64,000 nt of DNA. Source: Pinus tabuliformis (Eukaryota > Streptophyta > Pinopsida > Pinales > Pinaceae). A model generated the notes under the pieces. It was not told where the DNA came from. It saw nothing but the letters and a program-made list of their open reading frames with translations, and searched no databases. Location: the NCBI GenBank assembly GCA_031772625.1, contig CM062816.1, positions 830,962,071-831,026,070 of the forward strand. Direction: 5' to 3'. Positions 22,041 through 33,404 of this stretch are shown here, in pieces (within the stretch, counting starts at the first letter, position 1; every line of letters starts with the position of its first letter). The position numbers and the translations under genes are program-made.

Positions 22041-24717
22041 TATTTGAAAAGCACAGCTGATCATAGTGTGGATAACATTCCTCATAATGATGATGAAAAT
22101 GCTTATACAAATGATGATCCAATGATGGAGATGTTGCCAAGAAATATTGGATCGAGGAGTAGGAGTAGACCTTTTTGTATCAATGCAAGATGTTCTAGTT
22201 ATACAAGGGGTAGAGTTGAATACCTAATGAGAAGAAGTTCTATCAGCACTCTCATTTCAAGTGAATGCTGTCAAAAATATTGCTTGAAACATATGGATTT
22301 CAAATTTGCATTAGAGAAAAGGAAGAGATATTTGTCAATGAATAAAAGCATGCAAAATTCATATTTAGTTGGGTGCATGCAATCTACATTGTCAGGTTAT
22401 TATTATCATATTGGGTCTTTATTTATCTGTAGAAAGGCTTTCAAAATGTTTCATTCGATGGGGAATTTTCAACTCTCAAGAATCCAAGAAAATTTGGGAA
22501 AGGATTCCACATTTGATTCAGAAGTACGTCATAAACGACAATTTGGTCCATTATCAAATACTTCAATGTCATGGATGAAAGATTTACTTTCAAAGCATGG
22601 AGATTGTATGCCAAATAGAGAGACAATACATATTCCAGATAATTTTTCAAGACAAGAAATCTACAACTTACACAAAGAATATGCAGATGGTGCTGATGGA
22701 CATGGTCGGTTTATTACATATCAATATTTTGTGAAGGTATGGAAGAAAGAATTCAACAATGTCTGTATTCCTAAGAAGACAAGGATGGGGATTTGTAGTA
22801 AGTGTGCTTCTCTTAAATAAAAAAGGGACAAATGTGAAGGGTCAGAAAGAGGTAAGCATTCATAACTTTAACTTTTAAAATTGTATAGTCATCAACTATG
22901 AAAATATATTTCTTAATGGCTTTCTTTTATGTTGTGTAGATTCAATTGTCAAAGAACTTCAGGAGCATCGTGAACAACAAACAAGCGAAAGGAAAAAGTT
23001 GTACAAGCATCGAAAGAAGTGTTACGATAATTCGAATAAATATTTGGGTTTGATAATTGATGGTCTGGACCAAAAGAAAACACTTTTACCACATTTTGTT
23101 CGCACACCCAAAAATTTACAGGAGGAAAATTTTATTTAGTATCACTTGGTCATTTGTATGGTCTTCAATGGGAAAATGTTGCCAAGGGTGTACTTCACAG
23201 CTCCAAATATTCATAAGGATGAAAATCTGACAATAACCGTAATTCATGATGTGTTTTCTCATTGGTCTAGTAATCTTCTTGAAGTTTTGTATCTACAATT
23301 GGACAACACTTGCCATGAAAACAAAAATCAGGTTGTTTTTGGATATCTAAACATGCTTGTTGAATTGAGAATTTTTCAAAAGGTAAAGGTTGGTTTCCTT
23401 CTTGTTGGGCACACTCATGACCATATTGATCAGATGTTCAATCATTTTTCAGTCACATTGAGGAGGAAGGAAGTTGGGAGCTTGCCATCATTAATTGAAT
23501 GAATTAAGAAATCATACATACCAGAGCCTACTTTTGATGTGTTGGACGAAACTGTTGACATGCGAAGGTTTATTCTAGGACCGCATGGTGAGGAGAAATG
23601 CATTGAACAACTTAATGACATAAGCTTACAACATCAATTTCGTATCAAAAAAATTGATGGGAAAACACTAATATGGGGCAAGAAGGATTCAACTACTGCA
23701 GAATGGGCACCGTCATCAGGTTTGGAATTTTTGAAGTTCATTCTAGATCATCCAATATTTGCATCAAAAATATTGTTATTATAATCAGTTGGTGAAGTTC
23801 ATAATGCACGCAGACAGAATAGAGATATAAATTATTCTGATTGCTTAGAAGAAATTGAAAAATGTGTTAGATATACGTATGAGTACTTTGACATTGTTGA
23901 TTTAGTTTGGTGGGGGTCATTTTTCAATAATCAAAGTGATATCATTTCAACAACAACAAATGAAGATATACCTTTGAAAAATCCATTTATTTGGCCACAA
24001 AATGTCTCAAATGAACATGAGGAAATAAACATTGTTGAACAACAACAATCTCAAGGTATTATTAATTCTTCACAGGCAGAAGAAAGAGAGATTTATTGGT
24101 TCCAGAAGATCTCATGCACAACGTGAAGTCATGGAAGACCTTTACAGGGGTTCAGTATAGGATATTAAGGAGGGTTGCATGATCACAATGCTAGCAGATG
24201 GAAATCCCAATGGCTATCCACTCTGGATTGCTAAGGTTTTAAAGGTCTTTACAGAAAATGAGGATGTTACAGGTGTTGAAGTACATTGGTATGCCACAAA
24301 TACACACCCATTCAATGGTGTGTATAATCTAGAGATGGTAGTTGACAAAAAAATGGCGGAAAGAGAAAAAGAAAGGGTACACATATAAATCGCCGCCTCA
24401 CAGACCTCTTAAAATTGGAGGATGTTGACATACTTGTTTATGACTTCAATTTAACAAAGAGAGGAACTCTTCGCTTCAAGATGATAGAGATTCTGAAAAG
24501 GTTGTTACCAGAAGGAACAGTGTTGAGATGGGAGTCTGCTGAAACCAATCGTAGATCTAGAAGATGTTTGAAACTTGAAATGGTGGGCATGCATGTGGAA
24601 TTAGATGGGACACTAGTTGATGAAAGAGAAGAATATGGAACATCTTCAGCATCTAGTCATTCATCTGAAGATGTGAATTCTAATGGTGTGCAAGAAAATA
24701 TGAGTGGTTTTGAATAA

Positions 24718-25385
24718 TTTTCTAAGACAGTTTATCTAACCGATGTTTGCATCGTATCTTGAAATAAAATTTATGATTTCCATATGGTGTTAAATTAGAG
24801 GTTATGAGTCATTTTTATGTTGTTGGATTATATGTCTTAATTATGATAATTTTTATTGTTTAGAATATCTACAATGCAACATTAAATTATGGATATAATG
24901 TATGTTTCATTCAATATACAAATAATGACATTTTGATTAATTTAGTCATGTAATTTGTTCATAATGTCATGGTTTTTTTTATTTTATGGTTGAAAAAATT
25001 CCAATTTTTTTTGTATCTAGAATGTTATGGTTGAAAATATGTTGAATTTATACTTCCGAAAGAAAAATGTTATTCTACCAAAAACATTAGTGTGTTTTTT
25101 TCCTCATAAACAACTGTTTTTTTGCACATAAAAATTCAGTTTTAATAGCAATTTTTTAAAATGTTGAAAATTGACCCTAAAAAAAACCATCGTTCCAGTA
25201 TCAACACTTTTTCGTTTTCAAGTTTTTTTTTGCACGAAAATTTCGTTTTCAATGCCATTTTTAAAACATGTTCAAAATTGACCCTAAAAAAAAACCATCA
25301 TTCCAATATAGACACTTTTCGTTTTTAGCACTGTTTTTGATGTTTTTTGGGGGTTTTTTGGCTAGAGTTACCGTTTTGAGTTTAT
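24718..25385. repeat. Right subterminal region with a direct repeat of about 100 bp
   Basis: No coding sequence. 25113-25212 and 25219-25321 are two copies sharing TTTTTTTGCAC, AAATTGACCCTAAAAAAAA and CCATCNTTCCA. Next to the terminal repeat, the motif GTTACCGTTT occurs twice (about 25368 and 25387). Subterminal repeats of this kind often serve as transposase binding sites; that role is inference. Confidence 0.65.
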
Positions 25386-25417
25386 AGTTACCGTTTCAAA
25401 ATTTACATTGTTGGCCT
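25386..25417 (-). repeat. Right terminal inverted repeat (candidate)
   Basis: The reverse complement starts AGGCCAACAATGTAAA and matches 88-119 at 28 of 32 positions. It lies about 670 bp beyond the stop codon of the DUF7869-like gene. Confidence 0.6.
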
Positions 25418-26462
25418 ACAAGGATCAGTTGGTACCTTTTTTAATTAGTGCAGTTTTGGAGCTCTCTCTCTCTCTCTCACTCTTGGACACTTAGAGCATT
25501 CATAAAGCACTCTAACATTGGATCAAGGGAAGAAAAGGTAGGAAAAAGAAGGAAAAAGGAACCAAAGATCAAGCAAGGAAGAGCAGGATCAAGCAACTAC
25601 ATTAGGATTACTTGGAGCTATCAATTTTAATGTGTGATTCCATTGCTAGTTTTGGCATGTGTGGTACATGCATGTGTGTCTTTGGATCTCTTATTGTCAT
25701 TGGCATGGGTTTTTCTAGGTGTGACAGTGTTCTTCATCCTTTCCCTTCCATTTTCGGATAGCCATGGTGTGATGGGTTCTCTTATATTTGGTTGATATGT
25801 ATTGTCAGATGGTTTTGAAATTGAGTGAGGTGGTCTTTGAAAGAAAAAACAAAAGGCCTAGGAATCCCTGAACCAGAGAAGGTGGGATTGCGGTAAAGCA
25901 ATATCTTTTGTGCCTCGATGGACCCATGAATCCTTAACCAGTGAATGGCTGGATATAAGGTAAAGCCTAGAGGTGTGTGCCCTTGATCAAGCCTAGGAAT
26001 CCTTGACCGATGAATGGCTATATGGTAAATCTTGGAGGGTGGAGTCCTGATTAGGCCTAGGAATCCTCGATCTTTGTATGGAAGTATATACGATAAATTT
26101 TAGAGACTAGGTGGCAGGAAATTTCCTCGCGGTGTAGGTGGAGAAATCTGGTGGCATCCATGCTTGTTTAGGGCCTAGTGACCTAGTGGGGATTGTGGCA
26201 AATCCTAAGGAAACCTTGTTTGGATTGGTTTTGAGTCCCACATTGATGCTTGGAATATGGCACGGGAGTGATTCGCTGAAAGAAATATTTGGTTAAGCCA
26301 ATCTATGGTCAGGTGGTTCGTGGAAGTCCCAAACCTAGTTGGATTTTGGAATCATTAATAAGAGCTCCTTCTCCTTGGTATTTCATGTGTAAATGTACTA
26401 GTTCATATGTGATTTGTATGGTTGCTGTATCATTTTTATTTATGTTGGTTATATGTTGGTTA
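25418..26462. other. Unassigned DNA with imperfect tandem repeats
   Basis: A CT microsatellite at about 25460-25482. From 25855 to 26105 a degenerate unit containing CCTAGGAATCC, a GAATGGCT-like run and GGTAAA recurs about four times at 65-85 bp spacing. I see no gene. The same unassigned DNA continues beyond the chromovirus at 32708. Confidence 0.5.
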
Positions 26463-26895
26463 TGTTAGGGTCCAACCCTAACCCCCTTATTTATGTAATA
26501 AGGTCGAGTCATAGTTATAGTTAGTTAAAGTGTCAATAAAGCCCATATTAATAATTGTAAGTGGTTGACCCGCATTTAAAGAAGGGACCATAGTTAGTTG
26601 CAAATGGGCCATGGTATTAGATAGATGGTATTAATAAGAACCATGGTACTGACCCAAGGTATTTCATGTATGAATCCTATTTAAAGGATAGAGACTCCCC
26701 TTGAGGAGCGTCGTGTCTTATTTTGTAACTGAACCCAGCTCTAATGGAGGTTGCCCCCTTGAAGAGGCAAGTAAACATTGCTTTCCTTTCTAAATAATAA
26801 AATACATGTTGTTATTTCTTATTGTTCTGTGTTCTGGGTATATTTCTTCGCATATTTGGTATTTTGGTATCTTCTCGCAGGTCAAGAGCATAACA
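26463..26895 (+). repeat. 5' LTR of chromovirus
   Basis: It starts TGTTAGGGTCCAACCC and ends ATAACA. It has a 28-bp segment near 26480 that the 3' LTR lacks. TATTTAAA at about 26678 takes the TATA position; the 3' LTR has TATATAAA there. AATAATAAAAT near 26795 is a plausible poly(A) signal. Confidence 0.94.
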
Positions 26896-26897
26896 AG

Positions 26898-26909
26898 TGG
26901 TATCAGAGC
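26898..26909 (+). other. Primer-binding site of chromovirus
   Basis: TGGTATCAGAGC two bases after the 5' LTR, initiator-Met tRNA type. Confidence 0.9.
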
Positions 26910-27928
26910 ACTTTCCAGGGTCAGTGGGATCTCCATTTTTAGCATATTTCTTTTTTGGCTAGAGACATGTTCCGGTGTCTTTAAACCACGGGATCTGTCA
27001 TTGAGCACATAAACCTGCGGATTTGGGGAGGTACGCACGCAGGAAATACAAGAGTTGGTCATGCTTGTTGGACTCCCTTGTAACCCCTGTGGGTACCCCT
27101 TCGAGTAGTGGCGCATTAGACAAATCTGCGCACGGATTGTCTTCCAAGTACCCTTTGGGTCTATCGGAAGCCCCCTAGACTCTCTTGAAACCTTGCCATA
27201 GATAAACCGTCGGCCATCTTGCTGCTACAATACACCGAGAACAGCACTCGGGGAGATTACTCGTGCGTACGATAGGGTAGTCAGGTTGTACGGCTAAGGG
27301 TATGGTTGATCCTCCTTGGTTAGTTCCCTAAAAGATTGGGTCGAGTACTACTATCGGACCCTTATGTATATTGTGATCTGTAGCACCTGACACTCCTTGA
27401 GACCATAGTTCTCTTGTCTCTCTCTAGATCACGCATCATTTTTTCAAGATTAGATCTAGCAGATTGGGTTCTGTCACAGCCGCAACAATCAATTCTGCCA
27501 TTCAGATCTATCAGATCCGCCATTCAGATCTATCAGATTCGCCAATCAGATCTATTAGATCCGCCATTCAGATCTAGCAGTTTGGGTTCTGTAGCAGCCG
27601 CAATAATCAGATCTGTCATTCAAATCTAGCAGCAGGGGTTCGATCACTGCCACATTCCTACTCATACTCTGTAGTTGAGGGTTTCACCGACATATCTGAC
27701 TATTTGTGTGGCTCCTATACCTGGGCATGATTCTCGCAGGACATTGGGCAGAATTAACTTTTCTGGGAATCGGCTACTGCAGTATTGCTGGGACGCTTAT
27801 AGGAGACTTAGCCCATAAGAATCAGGTCGACGGGCTGAGCAAGGTGGTACCATTCACTTGTCAGCGTCAAAATTTCGGGTGGTCCCAATTTTTTTTTCAC
27901 AGTAACGACAAGTGCACCGGATCTGTGC
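26910..27928 (+). other. Leader of chromovirus with 22-bp tandem repeat
   Basis: About 1 kb untranslated. 27497-27580 holds four tandem copies of a 22-bp unit starting GCCATTCAGATCTATCAG, with a degenerate partial copy near 27606-27632. Confidence 0.75.
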
Positions 27929-28882
27929 ATGGTACAAACCAGAGCTCAAGCTATGGCCAATGAGAAGATAGACACCCTTGAACAAAAGTTGGAGGCATTA
28001 ACGAAGCAAATCCAGACCTTAAATGACACAATCACAAAGGGCAAGTCGGGGGAACAATCAGAGGCATATGATTTTAATGAAAACCTTGAGGGCGAGTCTA
28101 GCCATTCTCTTCACTTCTATGGAAACCACCAACAGTCCCAGCCTCGACCACCCAAGCTAGACATGTATAAATTTGATGGCTCTCATCCAGCCATATGGCT
28201 AGCACAAATGTAGCAATATTTCATATTGAATCACATCAAAGATGATGCGACTAAGCTAAGTGTGGGAACCCTATACTTGGACCAAGAAAGATGGCAATGG
28301 TGGCAGTGGCATAAACGCTGCTATGTAATGCCAATGACTTGCCAAATATTCTCAAAAGCCCTTTCTGATCGCTTTAACCATGAATCTAACTTTTTGGGTT
28401 GGCTTACTAGGCTCCAACAGATAAGCACAATGCAAGAATATATTAAAGCCTTTGAAGCATTAGCCTTCCGTACAGGAGGTCTAGCAGATGAATTCTACTT
28501 GGAATGTTTTGTCAGTGGTCTCAAAGACGCCATACAAGCCCATGTCCGACTGCAACACCCAGTCTTATGGCTAGAAGCTTGCAAGATAGCTCGTGAAGTA
28601 GAACGTGCATTAGCGGCCCAGTCGACTCATCCAAATTTCATAGCCAAGGGACGTCCCACCTAGGCTCCGAGCACTACCCAAACACTTAAGGTGCAAAAGG
28701 TGTCACCAGCGGAAATAGTGGAAAGAAGAAAGCAAGGATTGTGTTACTATTGTGATGATAAATACTCCCCGGGGCATAAATGCAAGGAACCCAAATTCAT
28801 TCAAAATGATGCTACTGATCATAGTTCATCTCAGGAAGCCCCACCATTTGAGGGACCAGAGGACGAAGATGAGGAAAACTAG
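27929..28882 (+). pseudogene. gag: Chromovirus gag
   Basis: The start MVQTRAQAMANEKIDTLEQK is characteristic of plant chromovirus gag. The capsid region shows HLPKLDMYKFDG-like and GWLTRLQQISTMQEYIKAFE, then LADEFYLECFVSGLKDAI. The zinc knuckle CYYCDDKYSPGHKC follows at about 28740. Three TAG stops (28211, 28661, 28880) interrupt one continuous frame. At each position a GAG or CAG codon one substitution away would keep the frame. Confidence 0.88.
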
Positions 28883-29660
28883 CCAGACAATGAGCTCTCA
28901 ACTACACCTGAAGAACCAGTTATCTCGTTTCATGCTTTGGCAGGAATTTCTTCTCCCCAAACTCTCAAAATTAGAGGTTTTATTAAGCATCACCCTATAG
29001 TAGTCTTGATTGATAGTGGCAGTATGCATAACTTTATCCATCAAAGAGTCGCTGAAGCAGTGCATTGTTTTGTCAGAGCAGTCCCTAATTTCCGGGTCCA
29101 GAATGTTGATGGGGGGACAATGAAATGTGAAGGCTGCTGTGAAAATGTCAAACTTCAAATGGGGGATTATCACCTAAAGACCCACATGTTTTCCATCAAC
29201 ATGGGTGGGTGTGACATTTTCTTGGGTGTTGAATGGCTCCGCACACTCGGCCCAATCACAATGGATTTCCAGGATTTATATATGAGCTTTAAGCAAAATA
29301 ACTACACACATACCCTCCGCGGACTCCATGCAAGTGCTCCTTCTATCATCAGCTCGCATAGGATGGAAAAATTGTTAAAAAAGGGCCACCATGGAGTTAT
29401 AGCCCAATTTAATGCCATCCAGGCCTTCGAACCCACTTCCATTCATATTCATCCTGAGATGCAACAGGTCTTAAACAACCATCTGCGGGTCTTTGACAAG
29501 CCTCATGAGCTTCCACCCTTGAGAGGGGAACATGATCATAGCATTACTTTGGTCCCAGGGGCACAACCACCAAATGTGCACCCATATAGATATCCTTTCA
29601 CCCAAAAGAATGAAATTGAAAAAATCATCAAGGAACTCCTGGAAGCCGGTGTCATTCGTC
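28883..29660 (+). pseudogene. Chromovirus aspartic protease
   Basis: Gypsy protease with the motif VVLIDSGSMHNFI (DSG) at about 29005 and the second conserved block GGCDIFLGVEWLRTLGPI at about 29206. It lies in frame 28937-29755, which runs on into RT (VHPYRYPFTQKNEIEKIIKE). Confidence 0.88.
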
Positions 29661-30430
29661 CTATCATTAGTCCTTATTCATCGCCTATGGTCATGGTGCT
29701 AAAAAAAGATGGGGAAGGAGTATGTGTCCAGACTTCAGGGCCCTCAATAAGCTAATGGTCAAAGATAAATTTCCCATCCTGGTTGTTGATGATTTGCTGG
29801 ATGAACTAAATGGGGCTCAATTCTTTACTAAGCTCGACCTTCGCTCGGGCTATCACCAAATTCGCATGAAAGAAGTAGACATTCCAAAGACTGCTTTCTG
29901 AACTCGTGAAGGCCATTATGAATTCTTGGTCATGCCATTTGGTCTCTCTAATGCCCCATCCACTTTTCAGAGCCTCATGAATCACCTTCTCAAACCATAT
30001 CTCAGAACATTTGTCCTTGTTTCCTTTGATGACATCTTCATCTACAGCCTCACCTGGGAAAAACATCTTCAGCATGTAGATCCACTCTTGCAACTGCTCT
30101 GGAAGCATAAATTATTTGTCAAATTTTCCAAGTGCTCTTTTGGAATGGAATAAGTTGAGTATTTGGGCCACATTGTGGGGCGTGAAGGTGTCAAGGTGGA
30201 TCCCAAAAAGATCCAGGCAATGCAGGATTGGCCTCAACCAAATACCTTGAAGAGCTTGAGAGGATTTTTGGGTCTCACTAGCTACTATCGCAAATTTGTC
30301 TGCAATTATGGTCACATTGCTAGACCCCTCACTCACCTTCTCAAGAAAAATTCATTCCTCTGGAATGATGAAGTGCAACAAGCATTTATAGCTCTCAAAC
30401 ATGCCATGTGTTCCACTCCTGTATTGGCAC
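29661..30430 (+). pseudogene. Chromovirus reverse transcriptase
   Basis: Blocks in order: [14 protein letters not shown], a frameshift near 29745, [45 protein letters not shown] at the YVDD position (both Asp kept), VEYLGHIVGREGVKVDPKKI and LRGFLGLTSYYRKFV. TGA at 29899 and TAA at 30151 interrupt the frame. Confidence 0.9.
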
Positions 30431-30860
30431 TACCCGACTTCACCAAATCTTTTGTGATTGAATGTGATGCTTCAGGTACGGGTATTGGGGTTGTCTTAAT
30501 GCAGGAAGGTCAACCCTTGGCCTTCACTAGCCAACAACTAAGTGTGACAAATCTGGGACAATCTACCTATGAGAAGGAGATGATGGTCATCTTACATTCA
30601 GTGGATACCTGGCGACCATACTTATTGGGACGGCATTTCCAAATCTGCACAGACCATCAAAGCCTTAAATATTTTTTGGAGAAACGCCTATCCTCGCCAC
30701 AACAAAATAAATGGCTAGCCAAAATTTTGGGATATGATTATGAGATAATTTACAAGAAAGGGCACAAAAATGTCGTAGCGGATGCTTTATCACGCCAATT
30801 TGAAGAGGAAAGCACCCTGCTAGCAATCTCTCTTCCCATTCCAAAGTGGATTGAAGAGGA
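30431..30860 (+). pseudogene. Chromovirus RNase H
   Basis: FVIECDASGTGIGVVLMQ, LSVTNLGQSTYEKEMMVI, ICTDHQSLKYFLEKRL and KGHKNVVADALSRQ, the complete gypsy RNase H signature with D, E, D and the DALSR end. Open in frame with the RT C-terminus (30163-31155). Confidence 0.92.
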
Positions 30861-30949
30861 TCACAAGGAATGGTTTTCACATCCTTTGCTCTCCCAACTC
30901 ATTAATAAATTGCAGGCGGATCCAAAGTCCAAAGCGGGCTACTCTTGGC

Positions 30950-32110
30950 AAGATGAGATTCTTTGCTACAAGGAAAAAGTAGTGATATCACCAACATCCA
31001 CCCTCAAAATTCGCATTTTAGCAAAGTTGCACTCATCTCCCACTGCAGGCCATTCAGGCTTTCAGAAGACTTATGTTCGCACTCGACATTCATTCTTTTG
31101 GACAGGCATGAAAAAGGAAATTCTTACTTTTGTGTCTGAGTTTGATGTGTGTTAGCGCCACAAAGGAGAAACAGTCAAATCCCCAGGCACATTACAGCGA
31201 TTGCCCATCCCTGCCTCAATCTGGATGGAGGTTTCTATGGATTTCATTACGGTTCTTCCAAAGTCAGGCAACAAGTCAGTCATCATGGTGGTCGTGGACA
31301 GACTTTCTAAGTATGCTCATTTTTGTGCCCTACCCCACCCTTTTACACCAGTTTTGGTGGCTCAATCTTTCATGGACTAGATCTTCAAATTGCATGGCAT
31401 GGCCACTTCCATTGTGTCTGATCATGACCTAATCTTCACCAGTTACTTCTGGCATGAACTCTTCAGGCTACAAGGTACCCAACTACAACTTAGTACTTCC
31501 TATCATCCCCAAACTGATGGTCAAACTGAAGCAATCAACAAATGTCTGGAGACCTACCTCAGGTGCTTCACTTCAGAAAAGCAACATCTATGGGTACAGT
31601 GGTTACCTCTAACCGAATGGTGGTATAATACTAACTATCATGCCACCACCAAAATGACTCCATATGAAGTAGTTTATGGTCAACTCCCTCCTTCACCTAC
31701 TTCTTATATCCATGGATGCTCGAAGGTACAAGTAGTGGATCAACTCCTACAAAACCGTGCAACCATGTTGGCCCACCTCAAAGAGAATATCCATCAAGCT
31801 CAAAATCACATGAAGCAACAGGCAGACCAACATCGTTCAGAGCGCAAATTTCAAGAAGGGGATTAGGTATTCTTGAGGCTGTAACCATATAAGAAAACAT
31901 CACTCAAAGACAAGGGTTGTCAGAAGTTATCTCCAAAATTATACAAATTGTATCAAATACTTCAGTGCATTGGAGAAGTAGCCTACAAGCTAGCCTTGCC
32001 ACCCACTGCAAAAATCCATCCCGTCTTCCATGTCTCATGCCTCAAGAAAGTGGTTGGGAACCATTGCAGAATTCAAACCAGTCTACCGGAATTGGATGAA
32101 GAAGGTTCAA
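30950..32110 (+). pseudogene. Chromovirus integrase
   Basis: The zinc-binding N-terminus is HSSPTAGHSGFQKTYVRTR, then C-x-x-C interrupted by TAG at 31153. The core includes VSMDFITVLPKSG (in another frame), VDRLSKYAHF-like sequence, SDHDLIFTSYFWHELFRLQG and STSYHPQTDGQTEAINKCLE, i.e. all three DDE positions. A C-terminal GPY-like region follows, with stops at 31378, 31864 and 31882. Confidence 0.88.
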
Positions 32111-32149
32111 TCTAGCTCCAACCTAAACAGGTTCTTGACACATGATAAT

Positions 32150-32270
32150 GGCACCTGCGCAGCCGCATGATCAAGGAAGTCCTCATCAAGTGGAAAGACA
32201 CCTCTCCAGAAGATGTGACTTGGGAACCAGCCACTGTTCTTCAGTAGTTTCTGCAGCTTCAGCCTTGAGG
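32150..32270 (+). other. Chromodomain-like tail of chromovirus integrase
   Basis: One frame reads RMIKEVLIKWKDTSPEDVTW then EP, the W-K-x-x-x-x-x-x-TWEP core of a group II chromodomain, followed by FSLEDKAIFMGEG before the polypurine tract. In chromoviruses this tail directs integration toward particular chromatin. Confidence 0.8.
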
Positions 32271-32297
32271 ACAAGGCTATTTTTATGGGGGAGGGGA

Positions 32298-32702
32298 TGT
32301 TAGGGTCCAATCCTAACATAGTTATAGTTAGTTCAAGAGTCAATAAAGCCCATATTAATAATTGTAAGTGGTTGACCCACATTTAAAGAAGGGGCCATAG
32401 TTAGTTGCAAATGGGCCATGGTATTAGATAGATGGTATTAATAAGAACCATGGTACTGACCCATGGTATTGCATGTATGAATCCTATATAAAGGATAGAG
32501 ACTCCCCTTGAGGATCAAGGTGTCTTATTTTGTAATTGAGCCCAGCTCTATTGGAGGTTGCCCCCTCGAAGAGGCAAGTGAACATTGCTTTCCTTTCTGA
32601 ATAATAAAATACATGTTGTTATTTCTTATTGTTCTGTGTTCTGGGTATATTTCTTCTCATATTTAGTATTCTGGTATCTTCTCGGAGGTCAAGAGAATAA
32701 CA
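32298..32702 (+). repeat. 3' LTR of chromovirus
   Basis: 405 bp, closely matching the 5' LTR apart from the missing segment near its start and scattered substitutions. It is followed directly by the GGTTA duplication. Confidence 0.94.
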
Positions 32703-32707
32703 GGTTA

Positions 32708-33404
32708 TGAGTATATTTTATGAAAGACTTGATGTATGGATCTCATCATGTTTTGATTAGTAACTGAAAGCACAATGAATACATGACCTAATAGATGATA
32801 ATGAAACTATTGTGATATGGAAAAAATGCTTCTTTACGAATCTCAAATAAGTATGAGACCCCTATGCTCAGATATGTTGTTATGACTTGTATATTGCATA
32901 TTTGTGACATGTTTGACGAAATTCATGTCATGGCTAGTATGGGTCAGCTAAAAGACTTGTACCAATGATTGCAATAGTAGCCTTATTCCATTGTTATTTA
33001 TCATTTCTAAAATTCTCATGAAGTTCTGGGTAGTGGCCTAAGTCCTGGCCCTAGAAAGTGGCACAAAATTTAGGGTCGTTGGCTCAAAAATAGCTAAAAT
33101 ATTCCATAGTCGTTGGCATGCCATGTTGTGGGAGCAACTAGAAGGCCTCAGTTGCATGCATGACTTGTCATGGGAGAAGTTGGGGGTCCATATCAATGAA
33201 ATGTTAAGTTGTCTCAGGGGTTGGTCACCTGGAAGGGTAGGTTGGCTCCTAAAGGTTCTGTAGCATGTGTGGAAGGTAATAGTGGTTTTGTTTTGTCAGT
33301 TCCACTCCCTTAATTGTACATGGGGAGTTGAATCACATCATAGTAGCCTCTCATCACATGCTTACCCTAATGGATCAGTAACTTAGGTAAATGTGGGAGG
33401 AGGG
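32708..33404. other. Unassigned DNA right of chromovirus
   Basis: Continuation of the DNA split by the chromovirus. No coding sequence or repeat recognised. Confidence 0.4.

Larger units (their letters stand above)
20300..24717 (+). pseudogene. Acidic-repeat plus DUF7869-like (transposase-like) gene
   Basis: The N-terminal part (20446-22040) is about 19 copies of a 29-residue acidic repeat. A Cys-containing region follows (SSECCQKYCLKHMDFKFALE, YLVGCM, KVWKKEFNNVCIPKKTRMGI then CSKCASL). After a GT-AG intron (22852-22939) come LGLIIDGLDQKKTLLPHF, LYLQLDNTCHENKNQVV and KVGFLLVGHTHDHIDQMF. I recognise these blocks as the family recalled as DUF7869, and the D, DN and H-x-H-D spacing suggests an RNase H-like DDE fold (inference). 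The C-terminus has NPNGYPLWIAKVLKVF and HWYATNTHPFNGVYN, possibly a small chromatin-reader-like fold, then VDILVYDFNLTKRGTLRFK to a stop at 24717. Stops at 22818, 23137, 23500, 23782 and 24158, plus shifts near 21112, 24100 and 24370, make it a pseudogene. No ATG precedes the repeats in frame, so the true start is unknown. Confidence 0.72.
88..25417. mobile_element. Candidate two-gene TIR DNA transposon (ParB-methyltransferase plus DUF7869-like gene), decayed
   Basis: Seen: an imperfect inverted repeat at 88-119 and 25386-25417 (28 of 32 positions match) brackets exactly two divergent multi-exon genes. One is a minus-strand ParB/DNA-methyltransferase gene (20171 to 960), the other a plus-strand gene with a DUF7869-like domain (about 20300-24717). 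Non-coding, AT-rich subterminal DNA lies at both ends, with a direct repeat on the right (25113-25321). Removing the 15.55-kb copia insertion leaves about 9.8 kb. Inference: the two genes belong to one mobile element, the DUF7869-like protein being the transposase candidate and the methyltransferase an accessory or epigenetic factor. I could not identify a target-site duplication, so the outer boundary may be off by some bases. The alternative is two neighbouring degenerate genes with a chance inverted repeat. Confidence 0.55.
26463..32702 (+). mobile_element. Ty3/gypsy chromovirus, full length with perfect TSD
   Basis: LTRs of 433 bp (26463-26895) and 405 bp (32298-32702) with TG...CA ends, and a perfect 5-bp duplication GGTTA (26458-26462 and 32703-32707). 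The primer-binding site TGGTATCAGAGC is at 26898-26909 and the polypurine tract at about 32287-32297. Inside, in gypsy order: gag, protease, RT, RNase H, integrase, then a chromodomain-like tail. Most breaks are single stop codons, so the copy is fairly young but dead. Confidence 0.96.

Noticed and set aside
25448..25630. Plus-strand frame starting MQFWSSLSLSHSWTLR
   Set aside because: It contains a CT microsatellite, has no motif, and there is no supporting neighbour or splice structure.
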